Assembly (NCBI GenBank): GCA_050084985.1
Contig: JBITNC010000001.1
Span: forward strand, 145,824,001 to 145,888,000
DNA length: 64,000 bases
Source of the DNA: Nageia nagi
Lineage: Eukaryota > Pinophyta
Direction of reading: 5' to 3'
Below the pieces are notes generated by a model, which saw nothing but the letters and a program-made list of their open reading frames with translations, did not search any database and had not been told where the DNA came from. This document shows, one piece after another, positions 11,620 through 23,399 of this stretch. Position numbers and translations under genes: made by a program. The number at the start of each line of letters is the position of its first letter. Within the stretch, counting starts at the first letter, position 1.

Positions 11620-14335
11620 ATTTTTGAGTTGAGGTTGATGCTTCTACATGCTCTTCAATTTTTTCTATCCCAAATATATTTTCCTTTTATTGGTCAATAG
11701 CAATTGAATCCATTTTTGAAAGTAGATTAAGCTCTTTCTTCACTAGATCAACATTACTAGGTTGCATAGATGAAGTACTCTTAGCTTTCTTCTTCAATAG
11801 AATCTTGTAATCCATGTTGTTTTCTTGGATGATCAATTTTAAAATTTAATTTTTCTATTGAAATTGGGCAACATTATTCCTCTGCTCTTATGATTCAAAC
11901 AGGTAGGCCTTTACATTTTTGAAATGCTACTACATCACTTTTATTGTATTCTTCAAGTTTTCATATCTTGTCTACATTCAAAGTTAAAAATTTTAGTATC
12001 ACTTTAAAATATGAATAATACCAAAAAATCATATATTTAATTCTAATTGTTAAAACTTACATTAGCTTTTTGCTTTTCTACATTTGATGTATTAAGTAAT
12101 TTTTCGTCATATATCTATTTATCAAAATAAATATGGGCTTCAGTATTGATATTTTCTAACCTATTTAATGTCATGTTTAGAATGTTATTAGTTATTATTT
12201 TTTTAAACTTAAAAGTCCCCTCCTTTGTATCTTTCATCAAAGAATCGATGACACTCAAGTTATGTGTAATGACCTCATACAACTTATCCCTTCGAATGTA
12301 ATTTTGATATCAAGAATTTATCTCTTGGATCAAATTATTTTCCTATTTCTCAAATATAATTAATTATTTTATATAAAAAATGAGAAATTGATTCATATTT
12401 TTCAACATAAACTTTCCAACATCTGTTGAATTTTTAAAATCCAAAGCTTCATCTTTTAATTCTTTGGTCATCTTTTCCTCAGATGTCAAGGGTGTTTCTT
12501 GTCTCTTGGCCATTATAGTGGATTTAGGCTCTTTGGACATAGGCTAGTCCTATCTAATTTCATCTTGTGCCTCAAATGGTTATGTGCTATAAACAACATG
12601 TGTCCCAAAAAATCTACAAACATATTTTGTAACTTTGAATCATCCAAACCATCAATCTTTATACAGTGCAAACTATCATTTGACACCTTAAGGCCAAAAC
12701 ATGCATTGGGAAAAATAACATGAATATTAACTTTAAAACTCTTTGGATGACTTATTCCTCATGCTTTCCTTGGTTGAGGGACACTTTCTCTCATTCTTTG
12801 TTGTTGTTTTGGTCATGGTGATGGTAATAAATATTTACCCCATCATAGAGGTATTTTCTAATGAGTTCCTACAAAAATGAAATGCAATATAGTTAAATCC
12901 ACCAAATATTTTATAAAAAAAAAAAGAATAATAAAAATAACTTAATTAATAAAAATTTCCTACCCCTTGATTGCGATGATGGTGTAGTATGATTGGTTTA
13001 AACATTATATCCATGAATAACTTGTAACTGGGGTATATCATGAACCATTATTTCAGTAATTGAATCTACATTTTGAAATTATAATTAGTTACAAAAATGA
13101 TTCTAATACATAAATACAATTTCAATATTTTCCTTCCCTCTCCTACATGGGTGTCACCTCCAGTTATTATTTAGTAGGAAGAGAAGATTTCTCTTTAGCA
13201 TCCTCTTCTATCTTAGAATCAATTACATGCATATGTCTATGAGTCTTATGATGCTTTTGATAATTAGTTTGAGAACTAAGAGATTGAGATGTTGTGTCTA
13301 ATTCTCCATGAACTTTTTGTGGCTATTTTCCTCTTCAAAACAACATCCCTTCTATCCTTCATAGCATCAAATCTTTTTTGAAATAAAATGCATTTAATTA
13401 ATACTATCAAAATAGATAAAACATTAAAATTTAAAAAATTTATATTAAAATTCCATTAAAGGATTTTACAAACCTACAATTGGATAGGAGACAGACCTAT
13501 CTACATAATCAATTAATGGTGTGATGTTGCTATTAGTGTTTCCTTCAAATCAAACAATGCCTCATAGTATAGGGCAAGAATGAAATTAGTTATATGTACC
13601 TTTTCCACACATGTTTTTAATTTAATAAACTCATTTTTTATCTTAGATGAAATATAAGAAGACTAGTCATATCAAGTTCCATAAAAGGAATGTAGAAGAC
13701 AAGATACTACCCAAAATGGCATATCACCTATTTTTTCTTAATGAATCAATTGACTAGTATAAAATTCCATGCAAGCCTTGAGAAATTCATTCTCAATGTA
13801 AGACATCAAAATACCTCTTTACACATTTTTTGAAATCACTATAAATAAAATAATAAAATTTTGAATATTTAGAATGAATTAGTTGAATAAAAATTCAACT
13901 TTAATAAAAAATTGTATTCCAAAAAGAATTCATACCTTGTAAAAAATATGTATTCCCATTATAATGCTCTTCAAGGTAGAATTTATCTTCATCGCTTATG
14001 AGTACATTGGAATGCACATGCTCTCCTCCTTGAAATGGTAATTTAGTTAAGTGAGCTATATCCTCAAGGTTGAAGGAGAAAGTGAAATTATTCTTATTTT
14101 GTATCATAGTCACCAAATTGTTATTTATATCATAGTTCTTAAAAATATTCTCCAACAATGCTTTTTTTGAAGGAATTTTAGGCATATAAATCAACCCATA
14201 TAAAGATGTGGTGTGCATCGATTCCTTGGCTGAATCCTCCATTTGGTCCAATAGAAGGATCAAATCATCAACTAGGTAAAACTTGAAGTCAATATTTTTT
14301 TCCCTAACTCTAGATCCAGTATAGCTACTCATCAT
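11620..14335 (-). pseudogene. Unrecognised multi-segment gene relic, plant transposon-type protein
   Basis: The best segment is a clean 144-codon frame (14335-13901) starting MMSSYTGSRVREKNID. It carries TTSLYGLIYMPKIPSKK, FNLEDIAHLTKLPFQGGEHV and ISDEDKFYLEEHYNGN, which loosely recalls the L-x-D-I-x-x-x-x-x-x-P-x-x-G motif of plant-mobile-domain and other transposon-linked proteins. Further minus-strand segments continue it: FLKACMEFYTSQLIH then MPFWVVSCLLHSFYGT (about 13790-13680), CVEKVHITNFILALYYEALF (about 13610-13550), KRFDAMKDRRDVVLKRKIA (about 13380-13320), and a C-terminal segment ending STSTQKSSS near 11610. Their spacing suggests exons or frameshifts. Internal stops fit C-to-T decay. 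It fills the space between the two inverted arrays, so it is probably the gene of that element. I do not recognise the family and infer no function. Confidence 0.5.
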
Positions 14336-14570
14336 TACCTAATTATTTGATATATTACTTCTTATTAAGTTCTAAACTCTCTTTCTAAGGTTCATTTCCT
14401 CATTGCAGAATGCTACCCATTCAAATGAATCAAATTAAATTATATGTAGGCTATATATAAAGGGTGCATTAATTATACTATGGATTTGTACATGTGTCAT
14501 CACCATATTAGTAGATAGAAGGCACCATTTACTTCTTATAAATGGGTCCTTCTATATTCCATATCCAATC

Positions 14571-14860
14571 AAACTAGCTGCATATGGAATGCAAATTGTC
14601 CATCTACATCAAAAATGCAACTAATCCAAGTGCATCATGAATACAATCAATCTAGCTACATCTAGAATGTAGATGATCTAGGTTCTTCATGAATGTAATC
14701 GGTCTAGCTATATTTGGAATGTAACCAGCTTGGGTGCATCTAGAATGCATATGATCTGACTACATACAGAATGCAATTAATCTGATTGCATATATAATGC
14801 AACTAGTCTAGGTGCATCCAAAATGCAACTAATCTAGATGCATACATAATGTAACAAGCC
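14571..14860. repeat. Right 26-bp array of the foldback-like element
   Basis: Eleven head-to-tail units, most exactly 26 bp, with the core AATGCAACTAATCTAGGTGC then ATCTAG. Each unit opens with aatgca, aatgta or aataca. It is the inverted counterpart of the array at 11155-11364. Confidence 0.8.
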
Positions 14861-14870
14861 TATAAAATAT

Positions 14871-16385
14871 CAACTTGTCATTCATTTTAATGTAATCTCA
14901 TATTCCTTCTTCGGTAGTACTTAGTGAAGAATTATCTCTAGGAAAAGTACCTACATCTTTTCAACCTATTGAATGATAGAGTTTCAAATAATCATAAAGA
15001 TTATTTTGAAATATTATCCAAAATAGGAAGAAATTATTTGTAGACTAAATATATGGAGGTTTCTTACAATTTCAATTAGATATGATTAGTTACCAGCTAG
15101 TAATAATTTGTTGATTTTATTTTAAGTTAATCTTTTTCATCATTTTAAATATTATGTATATAATTTTTTGTAATTAATTAATTTTCAATACTATATAGTT
15201 TACTTTTATTTTGAAACTCTATTCTTGAATATTTCCCAATGTTGGTTTGTTCTTGACTTTCACATAGGTGCAGAGGATATCTTCCATGATTACAACAACC
15301 TAGATGAGACATCTTCCATGGTGGAAAGAAGTTGTAGGGAATAAGTAATATTGGAGCTTGCTAAGCTTGATCTTTGATCAAGTTTATTCATTTTCACTTT
15401 TCCCTTGCACCTGAATCTCTAAAAGTTTGACCTCTACCAAGAGACATCATCCATTATGGAAAGACTACTTGTACTAAAATCTTAATCATTTAATGTATAC
15501 ATATATGAAGTTTTATATTCTAAATGGTTTATTGCATTAGAAAATTTACAATGATATTTTTGCCATGTTTTTATATTTATTTTATAAAATTGTTCAAAAA
15601 TTGCTCAATAATTTATATTATTTTTGAAAATTCACCTTCAATTCAAAATAGATTTCATCTACATTCACCTAGGATTTTTAGGTCCATTTCAAATGAGGGG
15701 GCTTAAAATTTTCCCTAACTTCAATGGCATTCAAATATTATGATGAAGAAATAATTATTCATACCTTTGAGCCCATGTTTTCCATTTTTCTATCTCTTAT
15801 AGGGAGGTACTAAGGTGTGTGAATGCCTATTCCTACACACTTTGGATTTTTTGGATCAACATCCTCTCTTGGTCGATGAGATCAACAACTTATTCCTCTC
15901 TAAAGAGATAAAATTCTAAATTCTTTCACATTCCTCTCATTCCCTTCAAAGATGTCTTATTTGTTCTTCGATGTTCTTCAACTATTATTGTAAATATTTA
16001 TTTTCTACAAGGGCCTACATCATTTCATTATCCTTATTAGTTATTGACTCTATATATTCATAAGTAAAGCAATTTAAGAAGTTTTAACTTTTGAGTTGGG
16101 ACATGATGTTGTGTACATAAACTTGAATTAAAATACCATATTACACCTTTTCTAACCATAATATCCCTTAGTAATATCTTTAGTGTCTCATTAGATGCTT
16201 TTTTGAGGGTATGAATACTCTTCATCCATAACTTCTTTATAGATATTTTAGTACGAATTTCCTCTTCATCCACTCATATGAGTACTTTTGTATACCATTA
16301 GCAATTATTAGCAATCCTTTACTAGTTAGCTATTAGATTTATAGGTGGGATTTCCCAATCTACAAATGCATTGTGCTAGCAAATC
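14871..16385. other. E1 interior, only weak protein-like scraps
   Basis: Pyrimidine-rich on the plus strand. Short plus-strand scraps look protein-like, for example EDIFHDYNNLDETSSMVERS near 15280 and LDFLDQHPLLVDEINNLF near 15840-15895, but they lie in different frames and cannot be joined with confidence. The minus-strand ORF at 16273-16058 (71 codons) has no recognisable motif. Confidence 0.3.
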
Positions 16386-17091
16386 ATGGTGGATCATAGG
16401 GTAAATCATCTTGCAGAACATCTTGTTTCTCTCCCAAATGAGGTATAAGAAAATGTTATTCATCATGGGATTCGTGACTTCTTATTTTCTTTGGAGGAGA
16501 TGGATTTCCTTCTTTGTCATGATTTGGCTATCATTACTTTATATCTTTTGGACATTTTTTGTTGTTGCATGATTACTCAACTCTAAACCAAGGAGCATTT
16601 ATGCTTTTATATTCAATTATTTTCCTATCTTGGTCTCACTTGGAGACTAATTCTACACGTTCCCTATAAACCATTGTTGGTGCAATATGTGGCTTACATG
16701 GATCCTTCCTCAATCTTGCCAAGGGAAAGTTTGGAACCTCTTGCAGTCTCATGGATGCTTTGGCATCAAATTATTCCCTAGGAGACTACCTATTCTTTTG
16801 TGGTTTCTAGGAGATTGGGGAAATTAGATTATTTCCCACCTATTTTCATCATTCTACCTTTTTTAGCTATTTCATCAAACATGATGACCTATATTCTTAA
16901 TCCTTCTACATATAGTACCTTATATTAGGCTTTGGAATCCCTTGATTTTGAGTTATCCATTGATAGATTTTACTATACTGGTTTAGAGTTATCTAACTAA
17001 GGTAACTACCCATTAGGTTTATCAATGGAGCCTAATAATGAATTCCTAGTTTTCATGCATTTAATAAGTGAAGAGAAGAAATTTTTTTTTT
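16386..17091 (+). pseudogene. Unrecognised 235-codon plus-strand frame
   Basis: From the ATG at 16386 one frame stays in register to about 17091 with only five stops, every one TAA or TAG at positions consistent with CAA or CAG, and no indel. It reads like a real protein: VNHLAEHLVSLPNEV, GIRDFLFSLEEMDFLLCHD, YMDPSSILPRESLEPLAV, LESLDFELSIDRFYYTGLEL, then NEFLVFMHLISEEKK at the end. It is antisense to E1 and lies between the foldback-like unit and E2. I do not recognise it. The plus strand here is pyrimidine-rich, which lowers the stop frequency by chance, so this could be spurious. If real it may be a captured gene fragment or part of another transposon. Confidence 0.35.
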
Positions 17092-17723
17092 GTAAAGAAA
17101 TTTTGGTTAACATTCATGAAACAAACTATTATATTTATGAACAAACAATACATTAAGGAAGAATTGAATTTTATTTAGTACATAAAGGGATTCTTTTCTT
17201 TCATTTCATCCTCACTTAGTAATAGGGTTCTCATCCTCATTATTCATCTTTGTGAGCTCCTTGTCAAATAGTAAAATTTTTTATCTCCTTTATTGAAGAT
17301 ACTCAATTATTTTAGGTGTAATATTAAGAATATTTTGACCATAGAAGAGGGAAAATCTCTATTTGCACTTGGTGTGATGATTTTCTTGTTGTTCTCCATA
17401 GCCTAAATGATTTCTTCTTGTAGTTTCTCCTTTCCTTTCCATTTTTATGATTCTAAATAAGTTTTTTATGTAATATCATCATTTATTTCCATATTATCCT
17501 CAAAGTTTACTTTCTTTTTCTTTCTTTGTTTTTTCTTTCCCTTCTATGTTCTTTTCTTTCCTTTCATACTCTAATAAAATATTCAACTAAGATGCAACAT
17601 ATTAAAGTAGGAAAAATAATGTTTTTTTTTAAATAGTCCTTAATACATAGCATGATAAAGCTTTTCCTAAGGTCTTAGCTTATTATATACTCTAAACCTT
17701 CAATAAAATATAATTATTCCATG
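17092..17723. other. E1 interior left of E2, nothing recognised
   Basis: AT-rich sequence with a pyrimidine-rich plus strand (17510-17580). No motif, repeat or sustained frame was recognised. Confidence 0.35.
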
Positions 17724-18384
17724 TGTACATTAGCAACCATGGCATTTAGTCTCTCAGTCACTATCCATAAATGTGGTTGATTAATGCACTATTGATCTAC
17801 TTTGTAAATGTTGATGTATATATCAGAAATATATCAATAACATGTAATAGGAATGCAATAATGTTTACTTAGATTTTATGTTTGTTCTATTAATCATAAA
17901 ATGTACAAAAGAAAAAGCATACATTCTTTAACAAGCATGCTACCAATGCCCTAGAATTGGTACATTGTTGGCATCATAATGTGAGCAAAATTACAACATG
18001 AACAAGAACATTGTGATGAGTAGGCTATCAAATAATCAAATGATGAACATACATGTGAACTTATAGAATAATAGATGCAGAATATAGATATAAAAAGCAA
18101 GATGTAACCCTTCAAATGATCTTCAATTGATTATCTTTGTATTAGCTTGAAATGATTATTTTCCCATGATTCACTCATGGTTCTATAGGCCATCAAATGA
18201 TGCCTTTATATATGATACAAGTTTGCATGAATTTGATATTATGACACCTTATACATTCCACAAGGGTCAAATACATGACCTGCACCTCTTCTATACATCT
18301 TAAATTCCTTTTTTCAAATAATACATTATCAAGGGATTAAAATGATTTATTAAATACATAAAGGTTCACTATGATGCATCTACA
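17724..18384 (-). repeat. E2 3' LTR
   Basis: Aligns with 24554-25183 from gattaatgcactat (about 17778) through ttgaaatgattattttcccatgattc to aaatacataaaggttca and the terminus atgcatctaca. On the minus strand it begins TGTAGATGCATCA. The first ~50 bp on the left are too diverged to fix the edge. Confidence 0.8.
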
Positions 18385-18400
18385 TTTGCCCCTCTTTAGA
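18385..18400 (-). other. E2 polypurine tract
   Basis: On the minus strand TCTAAAGAGGGGCAAA is followed directly by the LTR start TGTAGATGC, the expected plus-strand priming site. Confidence 0.75.
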
Positions 18401-18879
18401 TGTGTGATTGAAGCAATGAAATTACATGTCCAAAGAAGAAGTATAAAAGAAAATTTTTGGATCCTTTTGTTGATGTTGATTAAATGATGATGAGGGTCCC
18501 TATGCTACCCATATTTTGACATGGGTGCCCCAAGAAAAGTACTTAAGTAGAGTAGCAAAGGAAAAGGGTGCTGAAGAAGCTATATTCAAGATACTATTTG
18601 GATGATGTTTGGATGACTATAAAAATCCTTGTCTAAGGCTAGAGATGGAAGATATGATGTGCCTCCTTTATACTATTTCAATCATGAATTTGATCACTCT
18701 ATTATGTTAGATACTTAGGAAACTAATGCACTTACATGCATGCCTTGAAACAAAGAGATGATGGTTTGGATGAGTGGAAATGGTAATGAAATCTACACTG
18801 ATAGCAACCTAAAAGAGAGTGAGCATAATGTTGGGACCTATTTTTGGCTATGTTTCTTGCTAGGATTAAGAACTTGCAC
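18401..18879 (-). other. E2 3' untranslated region, nonrepetitive part
   Basis: Sequence between the polypurine tract and the tandem repeats. It has no retained reading frame and no motif I recognise. Confidence 0.4.
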
Positions 18880-19445
18880 TAATATTTTAGTCATAAAATT
18901 ATATGATGAATGCATAGTAAGCTACATCATCCATCAAAGATGATCTAATTTCAACTATCTTATTTACTTTTGCATCGCTAGTTTATATTTTAAGTGAGTG
19001 AACTCTCACTAGCCATATCAATGCCCATTGATGATCATATGTTTGTATTTCTATGATCTGAAGATAATATACTTTAGATGGGTTCAAAGAAAAAGGCATG
19101 TGGATACATGCCAAAATATCTAATCCATTGGAAAAGATTTAATTTTCTAATATTTGTATCGTTGGTTTACTTTTAAGTGAGAGAACTTTCACTAGCCATT
19201 TCATTCGCCATTGACAATCATGCATTTTTATATCCATGATACAAAGATAGTATTAGATGATTTCAATGCAAATAACCATGTGGATATATAATAAGTTGTA
19301 TCATCCATTGATGATGAGTCAATATCAACAACTTGCTAATAATTGTATCATCAGTTTACTTTAAAGTGAGGGAACTCTCACTAGCCATTTCATTGGCCAT
19401 CGATGATCATGCATTTTTTTATCCATGATCCAAAGATATTATACT
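18880..19445 (-). repeat. ~185-bp tandem repeat in the E2 3' untranslated region
   Basis: Three diverged units. The anchor aactctcactagccat recurs at 19001, 19184 and 19373 (spacing 183 and 189 bp), each followed by a block like gcccattgatgatcatgca and preceded by an agtttactttaaagtgag-like block. It lies between the integrase end and the 3' LTR of E2, the hypervariable 3' region in which Tat/Ogre-type elements are known to breed satellite repeats. Confidence 0.8.
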
Positions 19446-19615
19446 ATAAAATATTTTTTTTTGCATGCCATAAGTATCATTATAGTAGTTAATTATGTCA
19501 TCAGCACCATGTCTTGCTTGGATCTATATAGAAAATAAAAAGAGGTTATGCCCTTGCATTTGATATGAATTATTTTGCAAGGGCATAGAGCTATTCTTTT
19601 TAAGCATAAAAAATC

Positions 19616-19920
19616 TTGATATGGATGGTATTTAAGGTTTTTGGTTCATCCTTTATATTGAATGTTGATAACTTGAATGCTCTTAATATTTTTGCATCAA
19701 CAACAACATATGGACCCAACCAATTGGGTTCAAAGTTCCCTTTAGCCTCCTCATTTGATGCTATTTTGTTGATATTCTCTTTTAAGACTAGATCCCCTAT
19801 TTTGAACTCTTTAGCTTTTATCTTTTTACCAATTGCTCTCTTAAGTTTGGCATGGCAAACCTTTTTATATTCAATGGCTTTAATTTCTCATTGTTGGTAT
19901 CATAATTTCCCTTCACTTGA
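19616..19920 (-). pseudogene. E2 integrase C-terminal fragment
   Basis: The minus-strand frame reads KKIKAKEFKIGDLVLKEN then NFEPNWLGPYVVVDAK, the F-K-x-G-D-L-V-L-K...P-N-W-x-G-P-Y block of the Tat integrase tail. It sits directly against the second RNase H (19925 on). The zinc-binding domain and D,D-35-E catalytic core expected between the two, more than 1 kb, are absent. The piece could not integrate DNA. Confidence 0.8.
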
Positions 19921-19924
19921 TTGA

Positions 19925-20140
19925 CCATAAGCTATGAATCCCCATAAGTTTCTATGTCTATTATTTTTAGTTCTAAAGTCACCTTCAATCGCATAATTAG
20001 AGCCTTATAATTATCCATATTATTAGTGCATGTAAAATTCAATTTGTATGCAATAGGGATTACTTGATTAGCAAGAAACACCAAAATAATACCTTACCAT
20101 ATCCCATGAATGCATCTAAAACCATCAAAATACAAGGTCT
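19925..20140 (-). pseudogene. E2 second (archaeal-type) RNase H fragment
   Basis: Reads LYFDGFRCIHGI (catalytic D in a D-G-F/S context), then VIPIAYKLNFTCTNNMDNYK, equivalent to the N-M-A-E-Y-E-A motif with A-E changed to D-N, and TYGDS followed by a stop and LMVNQVKGNY, equivalent to G-D-S-Q-L-V-V-N-Q. This extra RNase H is typical of the Tat lineage. The glutamate of the N-M-A-E-Y motif is replaced and the frame is broken, so it is inactive. Confidence 0.8.
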
Positions 20141-20329
20141 AGACTACAAGCTCATCCTCTAGAAGACAAATATAATCATTAGGGATGGAGATCTCCTTAA
20201 TGTCACACTATTGGAACCCTATTTATAGGTCATTAAGCTGTTGGCACCATGGCTCCACCTCAAAAATACCAAGAAATTTTTCATAGACCATTGCCTTGCA
20301 TTCCTAATGGAAATCTACTATCAGATCTG

Positions 20330-20750
20330 TAATTAACTATCCTTTAACAAATTTTTTCTTCATAATATTAATATCAAATTCCTATAATAACATTAGCCAC
20401 TTTGTAAATCTACCTAATAAATGTTGTTTAGCTATAAGATTTTTTAAAGGATTAATAGGACTAACAACATGTGGTGCAATATAACAAGTAATGCCTTAAT
20501 TTTTAATAGTAAATATCATAGCAAAGTAGATCTTCTCTATAGGAGTGTACCTTGTCTTGTAATCAATCAACATCTTTCTTAGAAAATAGATGGCCCTCTC
20601 CTTGTTATCTTCAATTTTTTGACACAACATGGTTCCTATGGCATATAAGGAGGCTGAAATATACAAGTAAGTAGGTTGGGAAAAATCCATTGGAATAAGG
20701 ATAGGGGGATTGAGCAAAATATTGCTTGATATATTCAAATGTTTTATGGC
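20330..20750 (-). pseudogene. E2 RNase H (first) and connection region
   Basis: The minus-strand frame (20738-20496) reads NPPILIPMDFSQPTYLYISA, then ASLYAIGTMLCQ and RYTPIEKIYFAMIF, the familiar gypsy RNase H with the usual D of the L-Y-x-D/S motif replaced by Ser. Downstream (about 20490-20340), past stops, come LLGRFTKWLMLL and EFDINI. It follows the RT region and precedes the second RNase H. Confidence 0.8.
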
Positions 20751-20769
20751 AATTTACATCCCATACAAA

Positions 20770-21600
20770 CTTGACATCTTTTTTAAGTGAGTGAATTGTC
20801 TATACTTATCCCCTAGCTATGAGATTAACCTCTTAACTAAGTTTATCTATCCTTGAAGGCTTATAAGTTGTTTCAAGATTCTAGGAGGAGGAATGTCAAT
20901 AATGGCTTTTACTTTTTTAGCATCTACCTTAATTCCACTATTTGAAACTATTAACCCTAAAATTGTTTTGGAAGTAACTCCAAATGTACACTATGAAGGT
21001 TTGAGTCTTAGTCTGTACCATTGCAAAATGTTGAATACCTCTTCAAGGGCTTGCAGTTGGTCTAGACCTTGCTTTCATTTGAAATGTATATCATTAACAT
21101 AAACCTCCACTATTTTGTGAATGTGCTTATGGAATATAGTGACCATGGCTCTCCAATATGTCACACCTGCACTTTTTAGTCCAAAAGGAATAACCTTCCA
21201 ACCAAAATTACCCCAAGGGGTTGTGAAAGTTATTTTATGTTGATTGGTAGGATTACTTAAAATTTAATTGTAACTAGAAAAACCATCCATAAATGATAAC
21301 ATATCATGGCTATTTATGCTATCAAAAATCATATCAATATTGAGTAATGGAAAATTATCTTTAGGATAAGCATTGTTGATATCATGAAAATCAGTACATA
21401 CCCATATTTCACAAGTTAGTTTAGTAAGTGGAATAATGTTGGACATCCAATCAAAATAATCAATAGGCTCTATGAATCCTACTTGTAAGTATTTTTCAAT
21501 CTTTTTTTTTACTAACAATGACTTGAAAGGATGCATTTTTCTAGGCTTTTGCTTAATTGGCTGGGCATTTGGTTTTAATGGCAAATTAAGTAGGATCTAA
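20770..21600 (-). pseudogene. E2 reverse transcriptase
   Basis: The upstream part is open for 106 codons (21584-21264): NAQPIKQKPRKMHPFK, KKKIEKYLQVGFIEPIDYF, VCTDFHDINNAYPKDNFPLL and MLSFMDGFSSYN. After a frame break it continues with TPWGNFGWKVIPFGLKSAG, then HKIVEVYVNDI and FNILQWYRLRL. The catalytic Y-V-D-D box reads YVND (about 21089-21100), so the second Asp box is damaged. Closest in style to Tat-lineage RTs. A linker region (22060-21600) upstream carries the usual W-I-D...P-L-S block. Confidence 0.9.
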
Positions 21601-22599
21601 CCTAGGCATATCATCATAAGACAAACAAAAAATTTTAAAATGTGTAATGAATTTATATATGTACCTTTATTACTCAAAAGAGGCTAGGGTTGCTCCAATT
21701 TGAAGTAATCTCTCTTTATCTGTAGTGCCAAGTTAATTTTTAGCAACTCTTCTTATGGGAAGGTGAGATCCTTCTTTTATTGTAATAATGATGGCAAATA
21801 CTCCATAGTAGGATCAATAATCTCATCTTATTCTAAGGGCTGAACCTATAAGACATCATGAAATTTGACCTCTTGTCCAAAGTAAGCATACTCATCAAGC
21901 ATATAAGAGGCATGATATTTTTTGTTAGACTTGGGCAATTTTGAATGTTGCCACAAGTATTCAAGCAAATCATCATCAGTACGAAAATAATCCAATGAAA
22001 GAGGAAAGCTATGATCAATCCACATATATTCATTAATTTCATCAGATAATTCTATCACATTAGATATTTTATCAAATTATATGGGACCCCATTTTTGTTT
22101 GACCTATCCATCACTACTGATACCTATCTTAGTAAGTTGTGTTTTAGGATAAATAGAAAAATCAAACATACCTTACTCAATTTTACCTAAACCTCCTCCT
22201 TTGTACTTGTAATTATTAACCACATACTTTTGAAAAAAATTAAAAGGAAAGATTTTACCTAATTCTAAAGATGCAAGGACATCATTTATAGAAAACTAGT
22301 TCTTTTTGTTAGACTAAATAAAGCTAGAAGGGCCACTAATGTCACCATTTATATGAAATTAGTGCCCTATATTTAGAATATCATGCCACTAGTAGCCTAA
22401 AATAACAAATATTTGAGGCCATCCCCAAGTATTCAACACATGTAAATAAGTTTGTATCATCTACGTTGTAAGTCCCCATACCTATTTTCATGATTTGTAC
22501 ATGTTTGTCTATATTTTACCCTAGTGTGGGATCATCCAAGGGTTTTATTTCAAAAGTTGTGGAACCCAGGCCATCTCCTCAAAGTCAGTAGCATTGCAT

Positions 22600-23342
22600 A
22601 ATGTATAGGTCTCAAGATTAGTTACAATTATGTGTACTTCTCCTTAGAATTCAAATTTTAGTCTACCATGTACTGTAGAAGGGACAACTTCCATATCATA
22701 GATCCAAGGTCATCCTAAAAGCATGTTATAAGACAACTTAGAATTAACTACCTAAAACATGGCTAGAATAGTTCTAACTCTTGTGGTAATCATGATGGTA
22801 TCTATGCCTAGTGATTTCTTGGAAGAACTATTATAGGCTCTAATTTTGAAAGTAGCTTCTCCTAATAAGGGGATGGTTGCACCTTTTTCTTGTAATTAAG
22901 TCAAAAAATAGTTAGAACATACATTCATAGCTAAACCATTATCTACCATGGTCCTTTTGATTTCCCAATCATCTACCAAAGGGGTCATATATAAGGCTAA
23001 ACACTCATGTAGTAGTTCTTAGTTGAGTATTTCATATTTGTAAAAGGATATGGTGTCACTTTTCTTAATGGTTTGGAGCTTATCAAAAAATGTAGCCATT
23101 GAAATATTAGTATGAATGGTGTCATTCTTGAATAAATCATATAAAACATCCCTATGATCTTGAGAAGTAGAAATAATATCATACAAGCTAATCTTGGCTA
23201 GTGTATTTTTTAATTGATCAATCATATTGTAAACTTTAGGATCAAATGGGACACTTACTTGTTGGGTGGTGATAGGATTTGAAACATTGCAAGGATGTCC
23301 TCTTTGTAAGTTAGCATAAACCTCTTTGAGTACTATGACCAC
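22600..23342 (-). pseudogene. E2 protease region and gag-pol linker
   Basis: A 107-codon frame (23342-23019) has the Tat-type linker PKVYNMIDQLKNTLAKIS and SLYDIISTSQDHRDVLYDLF. After a stop come MVDNGLAMNVCS (the protease D-x-G-S/A-x-x-N active-site strand, here V-D-N-G), GATIPLLGEATFKI, and VVNSKLSYNMLLGWPWIYDM followed by VPSTVHGRLKF, matching the Y-N-x-L-L-G-R-P-W-I-H flap end. Stops lie at Gln positions. Confidence 0.85.
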
Positions 23343-23399
23343 ATTGAAAACATCTCCTTATTTAGTAAGGTATTCATTAACATTGTACCTTTCTTATTC

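Larger units (their letters stand above)
11100..14870 (-). mobile_element. Foldback-like DNA element with inverted 26-bp arrays
   Basis: Two short arrays of 26-bp units (11155-11364 and 14571-14860) are inverted copies of one another: TTGTAACTAATCTAGATGCA is the complement of left-array text and AATGCAACTAATCTAGATGC occurs in the right one. Between them sits a minus-strand gene relic. Inverted ends built from tandem repeats are known from foldback elements and, as subterminal repeats, from CACTA- and Mutator-type transposons. Exact termini and target duplication are not visible, so the class is left open. Confidence 0.55.
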
